DNA of 46,174 bases from Candidatus Dadabacteria bacterium UBA1144 (GTDB lineage Bacteria; Desulfobacterota_D; UBA1144): the NCBI GenBank assembly GCA_002311855.1, contig DCAB01000019.1:1854-48027 (forward strand), written 5' to 3'. The translations under genes were made by a program, and so were the position numbers. Numbering within the stretch: position 1 is the stretch's first letter; the number at the start of each line of letters is the position of its first letter. The notes beneath the pieces were generated by a model, which saw only the letters and a list, made by a program, of their open reading frames with translations, had not been told where the DNA came from and ran no database searches. Below, piece by piece: positions 1 through 8,384 of this stretch.

Positions 1-42
1 TTCCTAAACCATTTGTCGTAGGTTCAAATCCTATCTGGGGTA
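1..42 (+). tRNA. 3' part of a tRNA, probably tRNA-Arg(CCT), cut by the window edge
   Basis: The visible part folds as the 3' half of a tRNA. A T-arm at 18-34 has a five-pair stem (one G-U) around a TTCAAAT loop. The 3' acceptor strand CTGGGGT (35-41) and discriminator A42 follow. Read backwards with a five-base variable region (13-17) and anticodon stem (8-12), the first seven bases form a loop TTCCTAA with U33 and anticodon CCT, which fits Arg. No CCA is encoded. The 5' half is outside the window, so acceptor and anticodon pairing cannot be confirmed. Confidence 0.6.
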
Positions 43-167
43 ATTATCGACCATCATTTTCAGGCCCAAAGTAAGTCGAGGGTGAGAAATTGATTCACAC
101 TTTACATGCTGAAAATTTATAGTTCTTGCATATTGACTTTTCACGTTTACAATTAATAGAATATCTT

Positions 168-452
168 ATGCTCAAATCAGAAATAGAAGAGAAAATTGGA
201 CAAATTTTCAAGCTTGAAAAAACATTATCTCAGAGAGTAGTTAATCTTTTAATCACTTCGATCTCTGATGCAATTTCAAGAGATGATAGAGTAGAAATTA
301 GAGGTTTTGGAAGCTTTTATCCTAAAAAATACAAATCATACAAAGGAAGAAATCCTAAAACCGGAGAATCTATACAGATTCCAGAGAAGATATTGCCTTT
401 ATATAGACCTAGTAGAGATTTGCTAGAAAAACTAAATAGCAAACAAGATTAA
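168..452 (+). CDS. HU/IHF-family DNA-binding protein
   Basis: A small nucleoid-associated, DNA-bending protein of the HU/IHF family. The ATG at 168 gives 94 residues, the usual IHF subunit length; an upstream in-frame TTG at 126 would add 14 residues not expected in the family. The core signature is visible as VEIRGFGSF followed by the DNA-contacting arm GRNPKTGE and the conserved C-terminal RPSRDLLEKLN. Its stop overlaps the def start by one base (TAATG), so the two are probably co-transcribed. Sequence alone does not separate HU from IHF-alpha or IHF-beta; the arm is more IHF-like. Confidence 0.85.
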   Translation: MLKSEIEEKIGQIFKLEKTLSQRVVNLLITSISDAISRDDRVEIRGFGSFYPKKYKSYKGRNPKTGESIQIPEKILPLYRPSRDLLEKLNSKQD

Positions 453-952
453 TGCAAAATTTAAGCGTAAGGATATTCCCTGATCCAATTTTGCAAAAAC
501 AATCCAAAGAAGTTGATAATATCGATGAAAAAATAGTAAAACTAACGAAGAGTATGATTGAAACTATGAAAGATTCCGACGGAGTGGGGCTTTCAGCACC
601 TCAAGTTGGGATTCTTAAAAGAATTTTTGTCTGCAGAGATTTTTCTGATGAGGATAAAGAAACCTTTTTAATCTTAATCAATCCAACAATAATCGATTAT
701 CAGGGTAGGGTGGAATCTAAAGAGGGATGTTTAAGTATCCCAGGTTTCTACGAGTATATTTACAGATATGAAAAAATTAATATGAAAGCATTAGATATTA
801 ATGGAGAAGAGCAAAATTTTCATTCTGACGGCCAACAATCTATAGTTTTTCAACATGAGTTTGATCATTTAAACGGAATACTTTTTCCCGAAAGAATGAC
901 TCAGATTAAGAAAGAAATTTTTTTAAAAAGAATTAACAAAGCTTTCAAATAA
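452..952 (+). CDS. def: Peptide deformylase
   Basis: Removes the N-formyl group from the initiator methionine of nascent proteins in the cytoplasm. All three family motifs are present: GVGLSAPQ (residues 44-51), EGCLS with metal ligand Cys93, and HEFDH with His135, catalytic Glu136 and His139. The 166-residue length is normal. It starts one base inside the HU/IHF-like stop codon. It converges on rpmB with only 10 bases between the stops, and no clear terminator hairpin is visible there. Confidence 0.97.
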   Translation: MQNLSVRIFPDPILQKQSKEVDNIDEKIVKLTKSMIETMKDSDGVGLSAPQVGILKRIFVCRDFSDEDKETFLILINPTIIDYQGRVESKEGCLSIPGFYEYIYRYEKINMKALDINGEEQNFHSDGQQSIVFQHEFDHLNGILFPERMTQIKKEIFLKRINKAFK

Positions 953-962
953 GTAGAGAAAA

Positions 963-1253
963 TTATTTTTTTGGAGCAAGTTTTCTTAAAATTTTCCTTT
1001 TTATTTTTAAGGCATTTTCAGATAGCTTTGAATTATCAGATTTGATAATGAATCTATCAAAGCCCCCATTCTTGATAACGGTCCTCATTGTGCTAGCAGC
1101 TATCTTCATTCTAAAGTTTGCTTTTAAAATAGTGCTTTGGAGACTGACGGACCTTAGATTAACATTAAATTTTCTTTTGGTCTTATTATTTGCATGACTT
1201 ACACTATGGCCTGACATAAATCTCTTACCTGTTAAATTACACACCCTTGACAT
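963..1253 (-). CDS. rpmB: 50S ribosomal protein L28
   Basis: Structural protein of the large ribosomal subunit. The N-terminus MSRVCNLTGKRFMSGHSVSH matches the L28 signature, followed by the basic segment NNKTKRKFNVNL. The 96-residue length is slightly above the usual 60-80 because of a basic C-terminal tail. It is a single-gene unit on the reverse strand with its own promoter-like sequence (1277-1305) and a GGAG ribosome-binding site a few bases before the ATG. No rpmG (L33) neighbour is visible. Confidence 0.95.
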   Translation of the reverse strand: MSRVCNLTGKRFMSGHSVSHANNKTKRKFNVNLRSVSLQSTILKANFRMKIAASTMRTVIKNGGFDRFIIKSDNSKLSENALKIKRKILRKLAPKK

Positions 1254-1276
1254 AATTACTCCGAATTAAGAGTTCT

Positions 1277-1305
1277 ATAATACCCATTAAATTTATTTAA
1301 AACAA
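1277..1305 (-). promoter_or_regulatory. Probable sigma-70 promoter of rpmB
   Basis: On the reverse strand a TTGTTT -35 box (1300-1305) is followed, after exactly 17 bases, by a TATTAT -10 box (1277-1282). The predicted start lies about 15-20 bases before the rpmB ribosome-binding site. Spacing and box quality are good for such an AT-rich genome, but chance matches are common. Confidence 0.55.
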
Positions 1306-1322
1306 TTCTTTTACTATTATCT

Positions 1323-1342
1323 TTCTATTTTTTGAAATAGAA
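1323..1342. repeat. Perfect 8-bp inverted repeat before the aminotransferase start
   Basis: TTCTATTT (1323-1330) and AAATAGAA (1335-1342) are perfect inverted copies around a 4-base spacer, ending 7 bases before the ATG at 1350. It could be a regulator site or an mRNA hairpin over the ribosome-binding region. No good Shine-Dalgarno sequence is visible beside it. In AT-rich DNA a chance origin is possible. Confidence 0.45.
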
Positions 1343-1349
1343 TATATCA

Positions 1350-2492
1350 ATGAACTCTGATTTGTTAGATGATATAGAGCCATTCTACGTTATGGAAATA
1401 CTGGAAGAGGCCCAAAAGTATGAAAAAAAAGGTATTGATATAAGCCATCTAGAAATTGGAGAACCTACTCAAAAAACAAACAAATTGATTAAACAATATG
1501 CGAAAAAAGCCATATCTAATAATCATGATAGGTATTCACATAGTCTAGGCATTCAATCTTTGAGAGAAGCGATTTCAAAGAAATATAAGAAAGAAATGGA
1601 TATCGATATCTCACAGAATGAGGTGATAATAACTACAGGGTCATCAGCAGCTATAATGCTTGGACTAATTACCTCTATTGAGCAAGGCGACGAAGTAATA
1701 TTGGTGGAACCATATTATCCGTGCTATCCACAGATAGTAAAAATTTTTGGTGGTCAACCGAAGTTATTAACCACTTACCCAGAGGAAAATTTTCAAATTG
1801 ATATTAGTAGACTAAAAAAGATGATAACTAAAAGAACCAAACTTCTAATCATAAATTCTCCCTCTAATCCCACGGGAGTTACTCAAAGTAGTGAGGTACT
1901 AAAATCGATTGCAAAATTAGACATAAAGGTTATTTCAGATGAAATTTATCAAGGTTTAAATTATGCTCAATCTCCAGATACTATTTTGAAATACAAACGC
2001 GATAGTTTAGTAGTTAATGGTTTTTCAAAATTCTATTCTATGACAGGATGGCGACTAGGATATTTAATTGCTCCTAAAAAAATGGTTAGAAATATTCAAA
2101 AACTTCAACAAAACATGTTTATTTGCGCACCTACGATTTCCCAATATTCAGCCCTTGGAGCTCTGAAAATCAACTACAAAGAAATTAACAAAATGAAAGC
2201 CGAATATATCGATAAAAAAGATTTGATTCTAAACAAATTGGAAGATCTTGGAATTGGGGTTAATTATAAACCTGATTCTGCTTTTTATATTTTTTGCAAT
2301 ATGGAAAGCTTTTGTCAGGATTCTCTTGAGCTGTCTCTTGATATGTTACAAAAAGTGAATTTAGCTGTAGCTCCGGGAAAGGATTTTGGGCCAAATTATA
2401 ATCAGTATATTAGACTTTCATATGCAAGTTCGATAACAAATCTGAGAAAGGGACTAAAAAAATTAAAAAAATATATTAGTGAATATACATAA
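1350..2492 (+). CDS. PLP-dependent class I/II aminotransferase
   Basis: A fold-type I pyridoxal-phosphate aminotransferase that moves an amino group between an amino acid and a 2-oxo acid. It has the N-terminal EIGEPTQ segment, the cofactor-binding STGSS-like ITTGSSAA, NSPSNPTG, and the Schiff-base lysine Lys227 in NGFSKFYSMTGWRLGY. The arginine of the C-terminal YIRLSYA segment should bind substrate carboxylate. The 380-residue length is typical. Subfamily members include aspartate, alanine and aromatic aminotransferases; the exact substrate cannot be read from sequence. It is followed 27 bases later by tpiA and may share its transcript. Confidence 0.9.
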   Translation: MNSDLLDDIEPFYVMEILEEAQKYEKKGIDISHLEIGEPTQKTNKLIKQYAKKAISNNHDRYSHSLGIQSLREAISKKYKKEMDIDISQNEVIITTGSSAAIMLGLITSIEQGDEVILVEPYYPCYPQIVKIFGGQPKLLTTYPEENFQIDISRLKKMITKRTKLLIINSPSNPTGVTQSSEVLKSIAKLDIKVISDEIYQGLNYAQSPDTILKYKRDSLVVNGFSKFYSMTGWRLGYLIAPKKMVRNIQKLQQNMFICAPTISQYSALGALKINYKEINKMKAEYIDKKDLILNKLEDLGIGVNYKPDSAFYIFCNMESFCQDSLELSLDMLQKVNLAVAPGKDFGPNYNQYIRLSYASSITNLRKGLKKLKKYISEYT

Positions 2493-2519
2493 CGATTAAT
2501 CAAAGTTATTATTTAAAAA

Positions 2520-3284
2520 ATGAAATCCAGAAAAATAATTTTTGCAAATTGGAAGATGAATCTTGATTCTAGAGGTATTTCTAATTTGGTCCAAGACATC
2601 TTAAGTGAAATGAAAAATTTTGATAATCTGGATGTAATTTTGTCCCCTCCCTTTCCTTACCTGAAACTAGTTTCTGATTTAATTCGTGGATCAAAATTAT
2701 CGCTATCATCTCAAAATGTGTTTTATGAAGATGTTGGTTCATATACAGGTGAAGTTTCCACTAATATGCTTAAGGATGTCGGGTGCGATTGGGTCATGAT
2801 GGGACACTCTGAGAGGAGACAACATCTCTTGGAGACCAATGAAATGATTAATAAGAAAATCCTTGCCTCCACCCACAACGGCCTTAATGCAATTCTATGT
2901 GTTGGTGAATCTTTTGATGAGAGAAGACATAATAAAACTTTTGTTCGTATATCTGACCAACTCAAGAGGGGACTAAGAGATGTCAAGTACGATGCTCTAC
3001 CTTGTATTGTTATAGGATATGAACCGATATGGGTTATAGGCTCTGGTGAGCCTGCTCGCCTAAAAGATATTCAAGAAGTTCATAATTTTATTAGTAACGA
3101 ACTTGATTCTATGTTCCCTGACTCCACGAACTTACCTAGGATTGTCTATGGAGGGAGTGTAAATAATTTGAATATAAATTCAATAATTTCTCTGAAAAAT
3201 GTTGATGGAGTTCTTGTTGGGAATGCAAGTATGGATTGTGAAGTATTCTGTGATATCGTATTGAAAGTTGGTGATTCAACATGA
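2520..3284 (+). CDS. tpiA: Triosephosphate isomerase
   Basis: Interconverts dihydroxyacetone phosphate and glyceraldehyde 3-phosphate in glycolysis and gluconeogenesis. The TIM-barrel catalytic set is complete: Asn10 and Lys12 in FANWKMN, His96 in MGHSERR, and Glu168 in GYEPIWVIGSG, followed by the phosphate-binding YGGSVN. The 254-residue length is standard. The stop overlaps the secG ATG (ATGA), giving translational coupling to secG, a pairing also seen in many other bacteria. Confidence 0.98.
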   Translation: MKSRKIIFANWKMNLDSRGISNLVQDILSEMKNFDNLDVILSPPFPYLKLVSDLIRGSKLSLSSQNVFYEDVGSYTGEVSTNMLKDVGCDWVMMGHSERRQHLLETNEMINKKILASTHNGLNAILCVGESFDERRHNKTFVRISDQLKRGLRDVKYDALPCIVIGYEPIWVIGSGEPARLKDIQEVHNFISNELDSMFPDSTNLPRIVYGGSVNNLNINSIISLKNVDGVLVGNASMDCEVFCDIVLKVGDST

Positions 3285-3589
3285 TTGAAACAATTAAAAG
3301 TACTTTGATTATTTTTCACGGTGTTGTTTGCGTATTATTGGTTCTAGCTGTACTCTTCGGACCATCAAAAACTGACGATTTAGGTTCTATGTTTGGTGGT
3401 TCATCTGAGTCCGTATTTGGTGCCGATTCTTCTTCTTTTTTGAGCAAATTAACTAAATGGTTAGGATCAATCTTTATTATTACTAGCTTGGTTCTTGGTT
3501 TTATATATGTAAAATTTGATAAGCAATCTGTTCTTCAAGAGAGAATTGAATTATTTGAAGAAAAAGAAGAAGTTTCAGACATAGAATAA
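3281..3589 (+). CDS. secG: Preprotein translocase subunit SecG
   Basis: Small accessory subunit of the SecYEG protein-export channel in the inner membrane. Two hydrophobic segments (about residues 8-25 and 62-79) flank a polar loop with the family pattern GSMFGGSSESVFG and FLSKLTKWL. The 102-residue length is normal. The ATG lies within the tpiA stop (ATGA overlap). The acidic C-terminal tail is variable in the family. The tpiA-secG order supports the assignment. Confidence 0.9.
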   Translation: MIETIKSTLIIFHGVVCVLLVLAVLFGPSKTDDLGSMFGGSSESVFGADSSSFLSKLTKWLGSIFIITSLVLGFIYVKFDKQSVLQERIELFEEKEEVSDIE

Positions 3590-3644
3590 TTAATACATCC
3601 CAGATGTCCCTTGTCTATAACGTTCTTAAATTATTGAATTTTTC

Positions 3645-3673
3645 TTGATAAGTCTTTTTAATTTTGTTAAATT
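3645..3673 (+). promoter_or_regulatory. Candidate promoter of the ferredoxin pair
   Basis: TTGATA (3645-3650) and TAAATT (3668-3673) are separated by 17 bases. A strong Shine-Dalgarno stretch, GGGAGGAG, follows immediately before the ferredoxin ATG at 3692. That very good ribosome-binding site suggests high expression. The -10 box is weak, so the promoter call is tentative. Confidence 0.4.
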
Positions 3674-3691
3674 ATACGGGAGGAGATTGAT

Positions 3692-3961
3692 ATGGCATAT
3701 ATAATAGGAGAAGCATGTATTGGAGTCAAAGATATGTCTTGCGTTGAGGCTTGTCCAGTGGATTGTATCTATCCTGACGAGAAGGGAGACATGTTGATGA
3801 TCCATCCAGAAGAATGTATTGACTGTGCTGCTTGTGTCGACCCATGTCCTGTGGACGCCATCTATTATGAAGATGAGGTACCAGAAAAATGGTCAAGTTT
3901 TATTGATAAAGCTAAGAATTTTGATTTTACAGGGCTTGCTCCAGCTGTAAGAAAAGGTTGA
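3692..3961 (+). CDS. 7Fe ferredoxin, first of a tandem pair
   Basis: Soluble low-potential electron carrier of the FdxA-like [3Fe-4S][4Fe-4S] type. Cysteines are arranged as Cys9, Cys17, Cys21 in the N-terminal half (CIGVKDMSCVEACP) and Cys42, Cys45, Cys48, Cys52 in CIDCAACVDPCP. The spacing after Cys9 (seven residues before the next Cys) is the 3Fe-4S pattern. The C-terminus ends KWSSFIDKAKNFDF and a short tail, as in 7Fe ferredoxins. At 89 residues the length is slightly short. The next gene is a close paralogue 4 bases downstream. The redox partner is unknown; the complex I operon elsewhere in this window is one candidate. Confidence 0.9.
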   Translation: MAYIIGEACIGVKDMSCVEACPVDCIYPDEKGDMLMIHPEECIDCAACVDPCPVDAIYYEDEVPEKWSSFIDKAKNFDFTGLAPAVRKG

Positions 3962-3965
3962 CGAT

Positions 3966-4229
3966 ATGACATATATAATAGCAGAGCCGTGTATTGGAGT
4001 TAAAGATAAGTCTTGCGTTGATGCCTGTCCTGTAGATTGTATTTACGAAGCTGGTGAACAATTAATAATTAATCCAGAAGAATGTATTGATTGTGGTGCC
4101 TGTGTTGATCCGTGTCCTGTTGAAGCCATAGCTCATGAGGATGAAATTCCAGAAAAATGGGCAAGTTTTATTGAAGATGCCAAGAAGTTTGATTTCGAAG
4201 GACTTAGTCCAGCCCAAAGAAAAGGCTAA
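3966..4229 (+). CDS. 7Fe ferredoxin, second of a tandem pair
   Basis: A paralogue of the preceding ferredoxin with the same cluster pattern: CIGVKDKSCVDACP in the first half and CIDCGACVDPCP in the second, and the same KWASFIEDAKKFDF ending. It is two residues shorter, having lost part of the loop between the two cluster motifs (EAGEQLIINP against DEKGDMLMIHP). The two genes are 4 bases apart, consistent with a local duplication and a shared transcript. Loop and surface-charge differences could set different potentials or partners, but that is inference. Confidence 0.9.
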   Translation: MTYIIAEPCIGVKDKSCVDACPVDCIYEAGEQLIINPEECIDCGACVDPCPVEAIAHEDEIPEKWASFIEDAKKFDFEGLSPAQRKG

Positions 4230-4282
4230 TTAACCGGAACTCTTAAATCGTCTATATAAGGCGAAAGTTTTTTTGATTTGAA

Positions 4283-4336
4283 AGTGCGATGCCAACAATA
4301 TTATGAATGGTGTTGCGACTGGTTTTTTAATTTTTT
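4283..4336 (+). terminator. Possible imperfect terminator after the ferredoxins
   Basis: The 4230-4440 gap holds an imperfect hairpin. GC-AACA (about 4291-4297, one bulged base) can pair with TGTTGC (4311-4316), and an outer AGT pairs with ACT (4318-4320). Two T-runs follow (4323-4328 and 4331-4336). Stem quality is modest and the loop is AT-rich. The rest of this 211-base gap is AT-rich; I see no ORF or recognisable RNA in it. Confidence 0.3.
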
Positions 4337-4440
4337 ATCATGTTTAGTGAAAAAGCCTATCTATGTAAGTAAAAAATTAAAATATAATTTTTTTCAATAT
4401 TTGCCAATTTAATCTAATCAAGAGATAATAGAATTAATTT

Positions 4441-5754
4441 ATGAATATTTGCGTCATTGGTTCAGGCTATGTTGGTCTAGTAACGGGTTCGTGTTTCGCT
4501 AATTGTGGGAATAATGTGACTTGTCTTGACATAGACAAGAATAGAATCAAATCCCTAAAAAAAGGGAAGATCGACATATATGAGCCTGGCTTGTCTGATA
4601 TTGTAGAGAGAAATTTTAATGCCAAGAGACTTAAATTTACAACAAATTACAAAGAAGCTATAGAAAATGCCGAGATAATTTTTCTAGCCGTATCTACCCC
4701 GCCAAATTCAGATGGCTCTGCGAATTTGGATTATATTAAAAATGCGACAATGGAATTATCAAAATATATCAATAACTACAAAATTATTGTTACCAAAAGC
4801 ACTGTTCCTATCGGAACCACATACTTAATTAAGAATTTGATAAAATCTCAAACGGATAAGGAGTTCGATGTAGCTTCTAATCCTGAATTCTTAAAAGAAG
4901 GTTCGGCAATCAATGATTTTATGTTTCCTGATAGAATCGTCATAGGGGTTGAATCTATAAAAGCTGAGAAAATTCTCAAAGAGCTGTATGAACCTTTTAT
5001 GAGAAAAGAGGATAAATTGGTATCCGTAGATATACAATCATCAGAAATTTCTAAATATGCATGTAATGCAATGCTTGCAACTAGGATTTCTTTTATTAAT
5101 GAGATAGCTAATTTGTGTGAAGAAGTTGGAGCAAATATAACTAGCGTTAGAAGGATAATGTCTCAAGATCAAAGAATTGGTAGACATTTTATCTTCCCCG
5201 GTCTCGGCTACGGAGGGTCTTGTTTCCCTAAGGACATTAAGGCTCTTATTGGTATCGCTAAGGAAAACAAGGTTGATTTGTCTATATGCGAAGCTGTAAA
5301 TAATGTCAACGATCAACAACGACAAAGGTTCTTCAATAAAATAAAAGACTATTTTAAAGACTTAAATAATAAACGATTTGCTATTTGGGGTTTGTCTTTC
5401 AAGCCAAATACTGATGACATCAGGGAAGCTCCATCAATAGATATAATCAAGAATTTGATTCACGACGGCGCAAAAATCAATGCTCATGATCCCGTTGCGA
5501 TTGGCAACTTTAAAGAATTGATTAAGGATGATATAGATTATTTTTCAAATAGTTATGACACTCTCAAAGGCTGTGATGCTCTTATAATTCATACTGAGTG
5601 GAATGAATATAGGCAACCTAATTTTAATAGAATAAAGAAACTGTTGAAAAATCCGATTATCTTTGATGGAAGAAATTTATATAATGAACAAAAACTTTCG
5701 GATTTAGGTTTTTTCTATACTAATATTGGCTTTTATCCTAGTGATGACAAGTAA
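4441..5754 (+). CDS. ugd: UDP-glucose 6-dehydrogenase
   Basis: Oxidises UDP-glucose to UDP-glucuronate with NAD+, supplying precursors for surface polysaccharides or lipid A decoration. The N-terminal Rossmann motif GSGYVGLVTG (residues 7-16), the VSTPP segment, the NPEFLKEG signature and catalytic Cys261 in GYGGSCFPKD are all visible, followed by the C-terminal NAD/UDP domain with LSFKPNTDDIREAPS. The 437-residue length is normal. Closely related UDP-ManNAc dehydrogenases share the fold, but the EFLKEG and GGSCFPKD forms favour Ugd. No polysaccharide genes are adjacent. Its end overlaps recG by 11 bases. Confidence 0.93.
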   Translation: MNICVIGSGYVGLVTGSCFANCGNNVTCLDIDKNRIKSLKKGKIDIYEPGLSDIVERNFNAKRLKFTTNYKEAIENAEIIFLAVSTPPNSDGSANLDYIKNATMELSKYINNYKIIVTKSTVPIGTTYLIKNLIKSQTDKEFDVASNPEFLKEGSAINDFMFPDRIVIGVESIKAEKILKELYEPFMRKEDKLVSVDIQSSEISKYACNAMLATRISFINEIANLCEEVGANITSVRRIMSQDQRIGRHFIFPGLGYGGSCFPKDIKALIGIAKENKVDLSICEAVNNVNDQQRQRFFNKIKDYFKDLNNKRFAIWGLSFKPNTDDIREAPSIDIIKNLIHDGAKINAHDPVAIGNFKELIKDDIDYFSNSYDTLKGCDALIIHTEWNEYRQPNFNRIKKLLKNPIIFDGRNLYNEQKLSDLGFFYTNIGFYPSDDK

Positions 5755-7882
5755 AAGATATCACCTTAATACTGATATCAGCTCTTTGGCTGGAATTGGT
5801 CCAAATATAAAAAACATATTAAATGGTATTGGGATACATGATGTATTTGATTTGGTATTTTATTTTCCCCGATACTACAAGGACTATACAAATACAAAAA
5901 AGATTATAGATATCAATATTGATGATGAAATTACTCTTCAAGGAGAAATACTGTTATCCAGACTACTGAGAACAAGAAAGAAAATTTATGAAGTTGTTTT
6001 AAATGATGGTAGCGGGAACTTCAAAATAATATGGTTTAATCCTATATATAAATATTTAAAAGAAAATTTTGAGAAAGGGAAATGGGTAGTCCTATCCGGC
6101 CGAGCTGTTAAGTCGAATTCGTCTAGATATCTCCAGATTATTAATCCTCCACCAGAGAATTACCATATCTTAGATAGTAATCCTGAATTGGTAGATTTTG
6201 GTGGAATTTCTCCTATATATCCCCTTACTAGAGGATTATCTCAAAATAGAATTCAAAAAATCTTTAAAGAATTACTCAAAAATATTGATTTAGATAAATT
6301 AAATATCTTAAGTCACGATATTAAAAAAAAATATGCTCTAGAAGATGTATCGGAATCTATATTGAACATACATCTTCCTCCTAAAAATAATGGTTTTGTC
6401 GATTTAAGCTCCTCTCGGTCTGTCTACTCTTCAGTTTGGCATAGGTCCTTCGTTTTCTTCGAGTTTTTAATATTATGCCTTGGAATTCGAGAAAAAAATC
6501 AAAACAAAGACGATCAATCAGGCATACCTCATATTTTGAAAAAGAATGATTCTTTTTATGAAAAAGTTAAGAAAAGTTTCCCTTTTGAGCTTACCAAGGC
6601 ACAAGAAAAAGTATTGGGTGAAATTGTTTTGGATATGACGTCAACAAAACAAATGAATAGACTCCTACAAGGAGATGTGAGTAGTGGAAAAACGATAATT
6701 GCTTTGTTATCTATGGCGATTTCCTATGATAATAATCTACAATCTGTCATGATTGCACCTACTGAAATTCTTGCAGACCAGCACTACTATTTTTTCAGTA
6801 GATACGTGAAAAATGAAGAGCTAGTTATTCTCAAGTCTTCATTGTCAACCAAAGAAAAAGATAAAGCATATGATGTTATACAGTCGGGAGAAGTTAAAAT
6901 CATAATCGGAACACATTCTCTATTCCAAGATAAATTAAAATATAAAGATTTAGGCCTTGTTGTAATAGATGAACAGCATAGATTCGGTGTGGTACAGAGA
7001 AAATTGATGGTTGGAAAAGGAAACAGTCCAGATATTTTAACAATGACCGCTACACCCATCCCGAGAACCTTGTCCTCTATCTTTTTTAGTGATTTTGACG
7101 TATCTATCATCGATAGTTTGCCACCCAGGAGAGGAGAAGTTGAGACTCAAATTGAAAATCTTGAGAATATTGAAAAAGTCTTTGAACTTTTAGAAAATGA
7201 ACTCAATAAAGGAAGACAGGGATTCATCGTTTGTCCTATCATTGATAAGTCTGAAAATCCGGAATTTAAAAATCTTTTAGATGTACAATCAGTTTATTTG
7301 GAATTAAGCAAAAACCATCTTAAGAAATATAATTTAGAAATGTTACACGGAGCTCTTAGTTCTGAGAAAAAAGAAAAAATAATGAACAATTTTAAGGACA
7401 AGAAAATTGATATTCTTATTTCAACAACTGTAATAGAGGTCGGAGTAGATATACCCAATGCAACCTTTATGGTTATTAATAATCCTGAAAGATTTGGATT
7501 ATCTCAATTGCATCAATTGAGAGGTAGAATCGGTAGAGGACCGAATGATTCATATTGTATTTTGATCAATAATAAAATTAATGATGACTCAAACAAAAGA
7601 CTATCAATTTTTAAAGAAATTTCTGATGGTTTCGTATTATCTGAAAAGGATTTGGAGATTAGAGGACCTGGAGCTTTTTATGGGGCTGGAGTAGAACAAT
7701 CAGGAAAGTTTTGGGACCTTTATCTAGCAAATTTAAAAAGAGATTTGCATATTCTCAAAGATGCTAAAAATTGCTCAGAAATTATAGAAAGTTTCGACTT
7801 CTATAAAAAAAACAACAAAGTTTTCGATAATCTAATATTTAAAATATGGGGAGAAAAATTAGAACTCACAAAAACAATATGA
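5744..7882 (+). CDS. recG: ATP-dependent DNA helicase RecG
   Basis: Superfamily 2 helicase that remodels stalled replication forks and branched recombination intermediates. A wedge/OB domain occupies the N-terminal ~270 residues (SLAGIGPNIKNIL, YFPRYYKDY, GSGNFKIIWFN). The motor follows: Walker A GDVSSGKT near residue 310, DEQHRFGVVQR, MTATPIPRTL and QLRGRIGRG. ATG 5744 is preferred (712 residues); an in-frame TTG at 5726 would lengthen the overlap with ugd. Length and motif order are standard, and nothing suggests loss of function. Confidence 0.95.
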   Translation: MTSKRYHLNTDISSLAGIGPNIKNILNGIGIHDVFDLVFYFPRYYKDYTNTKKIIDINIDDEITLQGEILLSRLLRTRKKIYEVVLNDGSGNFKIIWFNPIYKYLKENFEKGKWVVLSGRAVKSNSSRYLQIINPPPENYHILDSNPELVDFGGISPIYPLTRGLSQNRIQKIFKELLKNIDLDKLNILSHDIKKKYALEDVSESILNIHLPPKNNGFVDLSSSRSVYSSVWHRSFVFFEFLILCLGIREKNQNKDDQSGIPHILKKNDSFYEKVKKSFPFELTKAQEKVLGEIVLDMTSTKQMNRLLQGDVSSGKTIIALLSMAISYDNNLQSVMIAPTEILADQHYYFFSRYVKNEELVILKSSLSTKEKDKAYDVIQSGEVKIIIGTHSLFQDKLKYKDLGLVVIDEQHRFGVVQRKLMVGKGNSPDILTMTATPIPRTLSSIFFSDFDVSIIDSLPPRRGEVETQIENLENIEKVFELLENELNKGRQGFIVCPIIDKSENPEFKNLLDVQSVYLELSKNHLKKYNLEMLHGALSSEKKEKIMNNFKDKKIDILISTTVIEVGVDIPNATFMVINNPERFGLSQLHQLRGRIGRGPNDSYCILINNKINDDSNKRLSIFKEISDGFVLSEKDLEIRGPGAFYGAGVEQSGKFWDLYLANLKRDLHILKDAKNCSEIIESFDFYKKNNKVFDNLIFKIWGEKLELTKTI

Positions 7883-7900
7883 AATGGTTATAATAGAAAT

Positions 7901-8380
7901 ATGTCAAACTTAAAAGAGACAACATTTGCAGGGGGCTGTTTTTGGGGAGTAGAAAACAGTTTTATGCAAATTGATGGAGTAGTAGAAACGACCGTAGGTT
8001 ATATGGGTGGTAGATTCGTGAATCCTACTTATTTTGATGTTTGTTCCGGTATTACAGGGCATGCAGAAGTGGTAAATATTAAATATGATGAAGAAAAAGT
8101 AGATTTTAGAAAATTGTGCTTGTTCTTTTTCGAAATTCATGATGCTACAACTCTTAATAGGCAAGGACCAGATATTGGAACTCAATATAGATCATCTATT
8201 TTTTATCACGATGATTCTCAAAAGGAAATTGCTCTTAGTGTTATTGAAGAAATTAGTTTGAAAAACAAATCTGAATTAAAGATAGTCACAGAAATTATTC
8301 CTGTTGCGGATTATTATATTGCCGAAGATTATCATCAGAAATATATTTTGAAAAATAATTTAGAATCATGTGGAGGGTAA
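7901..8380 (+). CDS. msrA: Peptide methionine (S)-S-oxide reductase
   Basis: Repairs oxidised methionine in proteins, using a reducing partner such as thioredoxin. The catalytic GGCFWGVE motif places the nucleophile at Cys13. Downstream are YMGG, the GHAEVV segment, TQYRSSIFY and YHQKYI, all typical of MsrA. A likely resolving cysteine (Cys157) sits in the C-terminal ESCGG. The 159-residue length is that of the compact form without MsrB fusion. It lies 18 bases after recG and 4 bases before htpX, suggesting one operon with a stress-protein flavour. Confidence 0.96.
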   Translation: MSNLKETTFAGGCFWGVENSFMQIDGVVETTVGYMGGRFVNPTYFDVCSGITGHAEVVNIKYDEEKVDFRKLCLFFFEIHDATTLNRQGPDIGTQYRSSIFYHDDSQKEIALSVIEEISLKNKSELKIVTEIIPVADYYIAEDYHQKYILKNNLESCGG

Positions 8381-8384
8381 CTAA

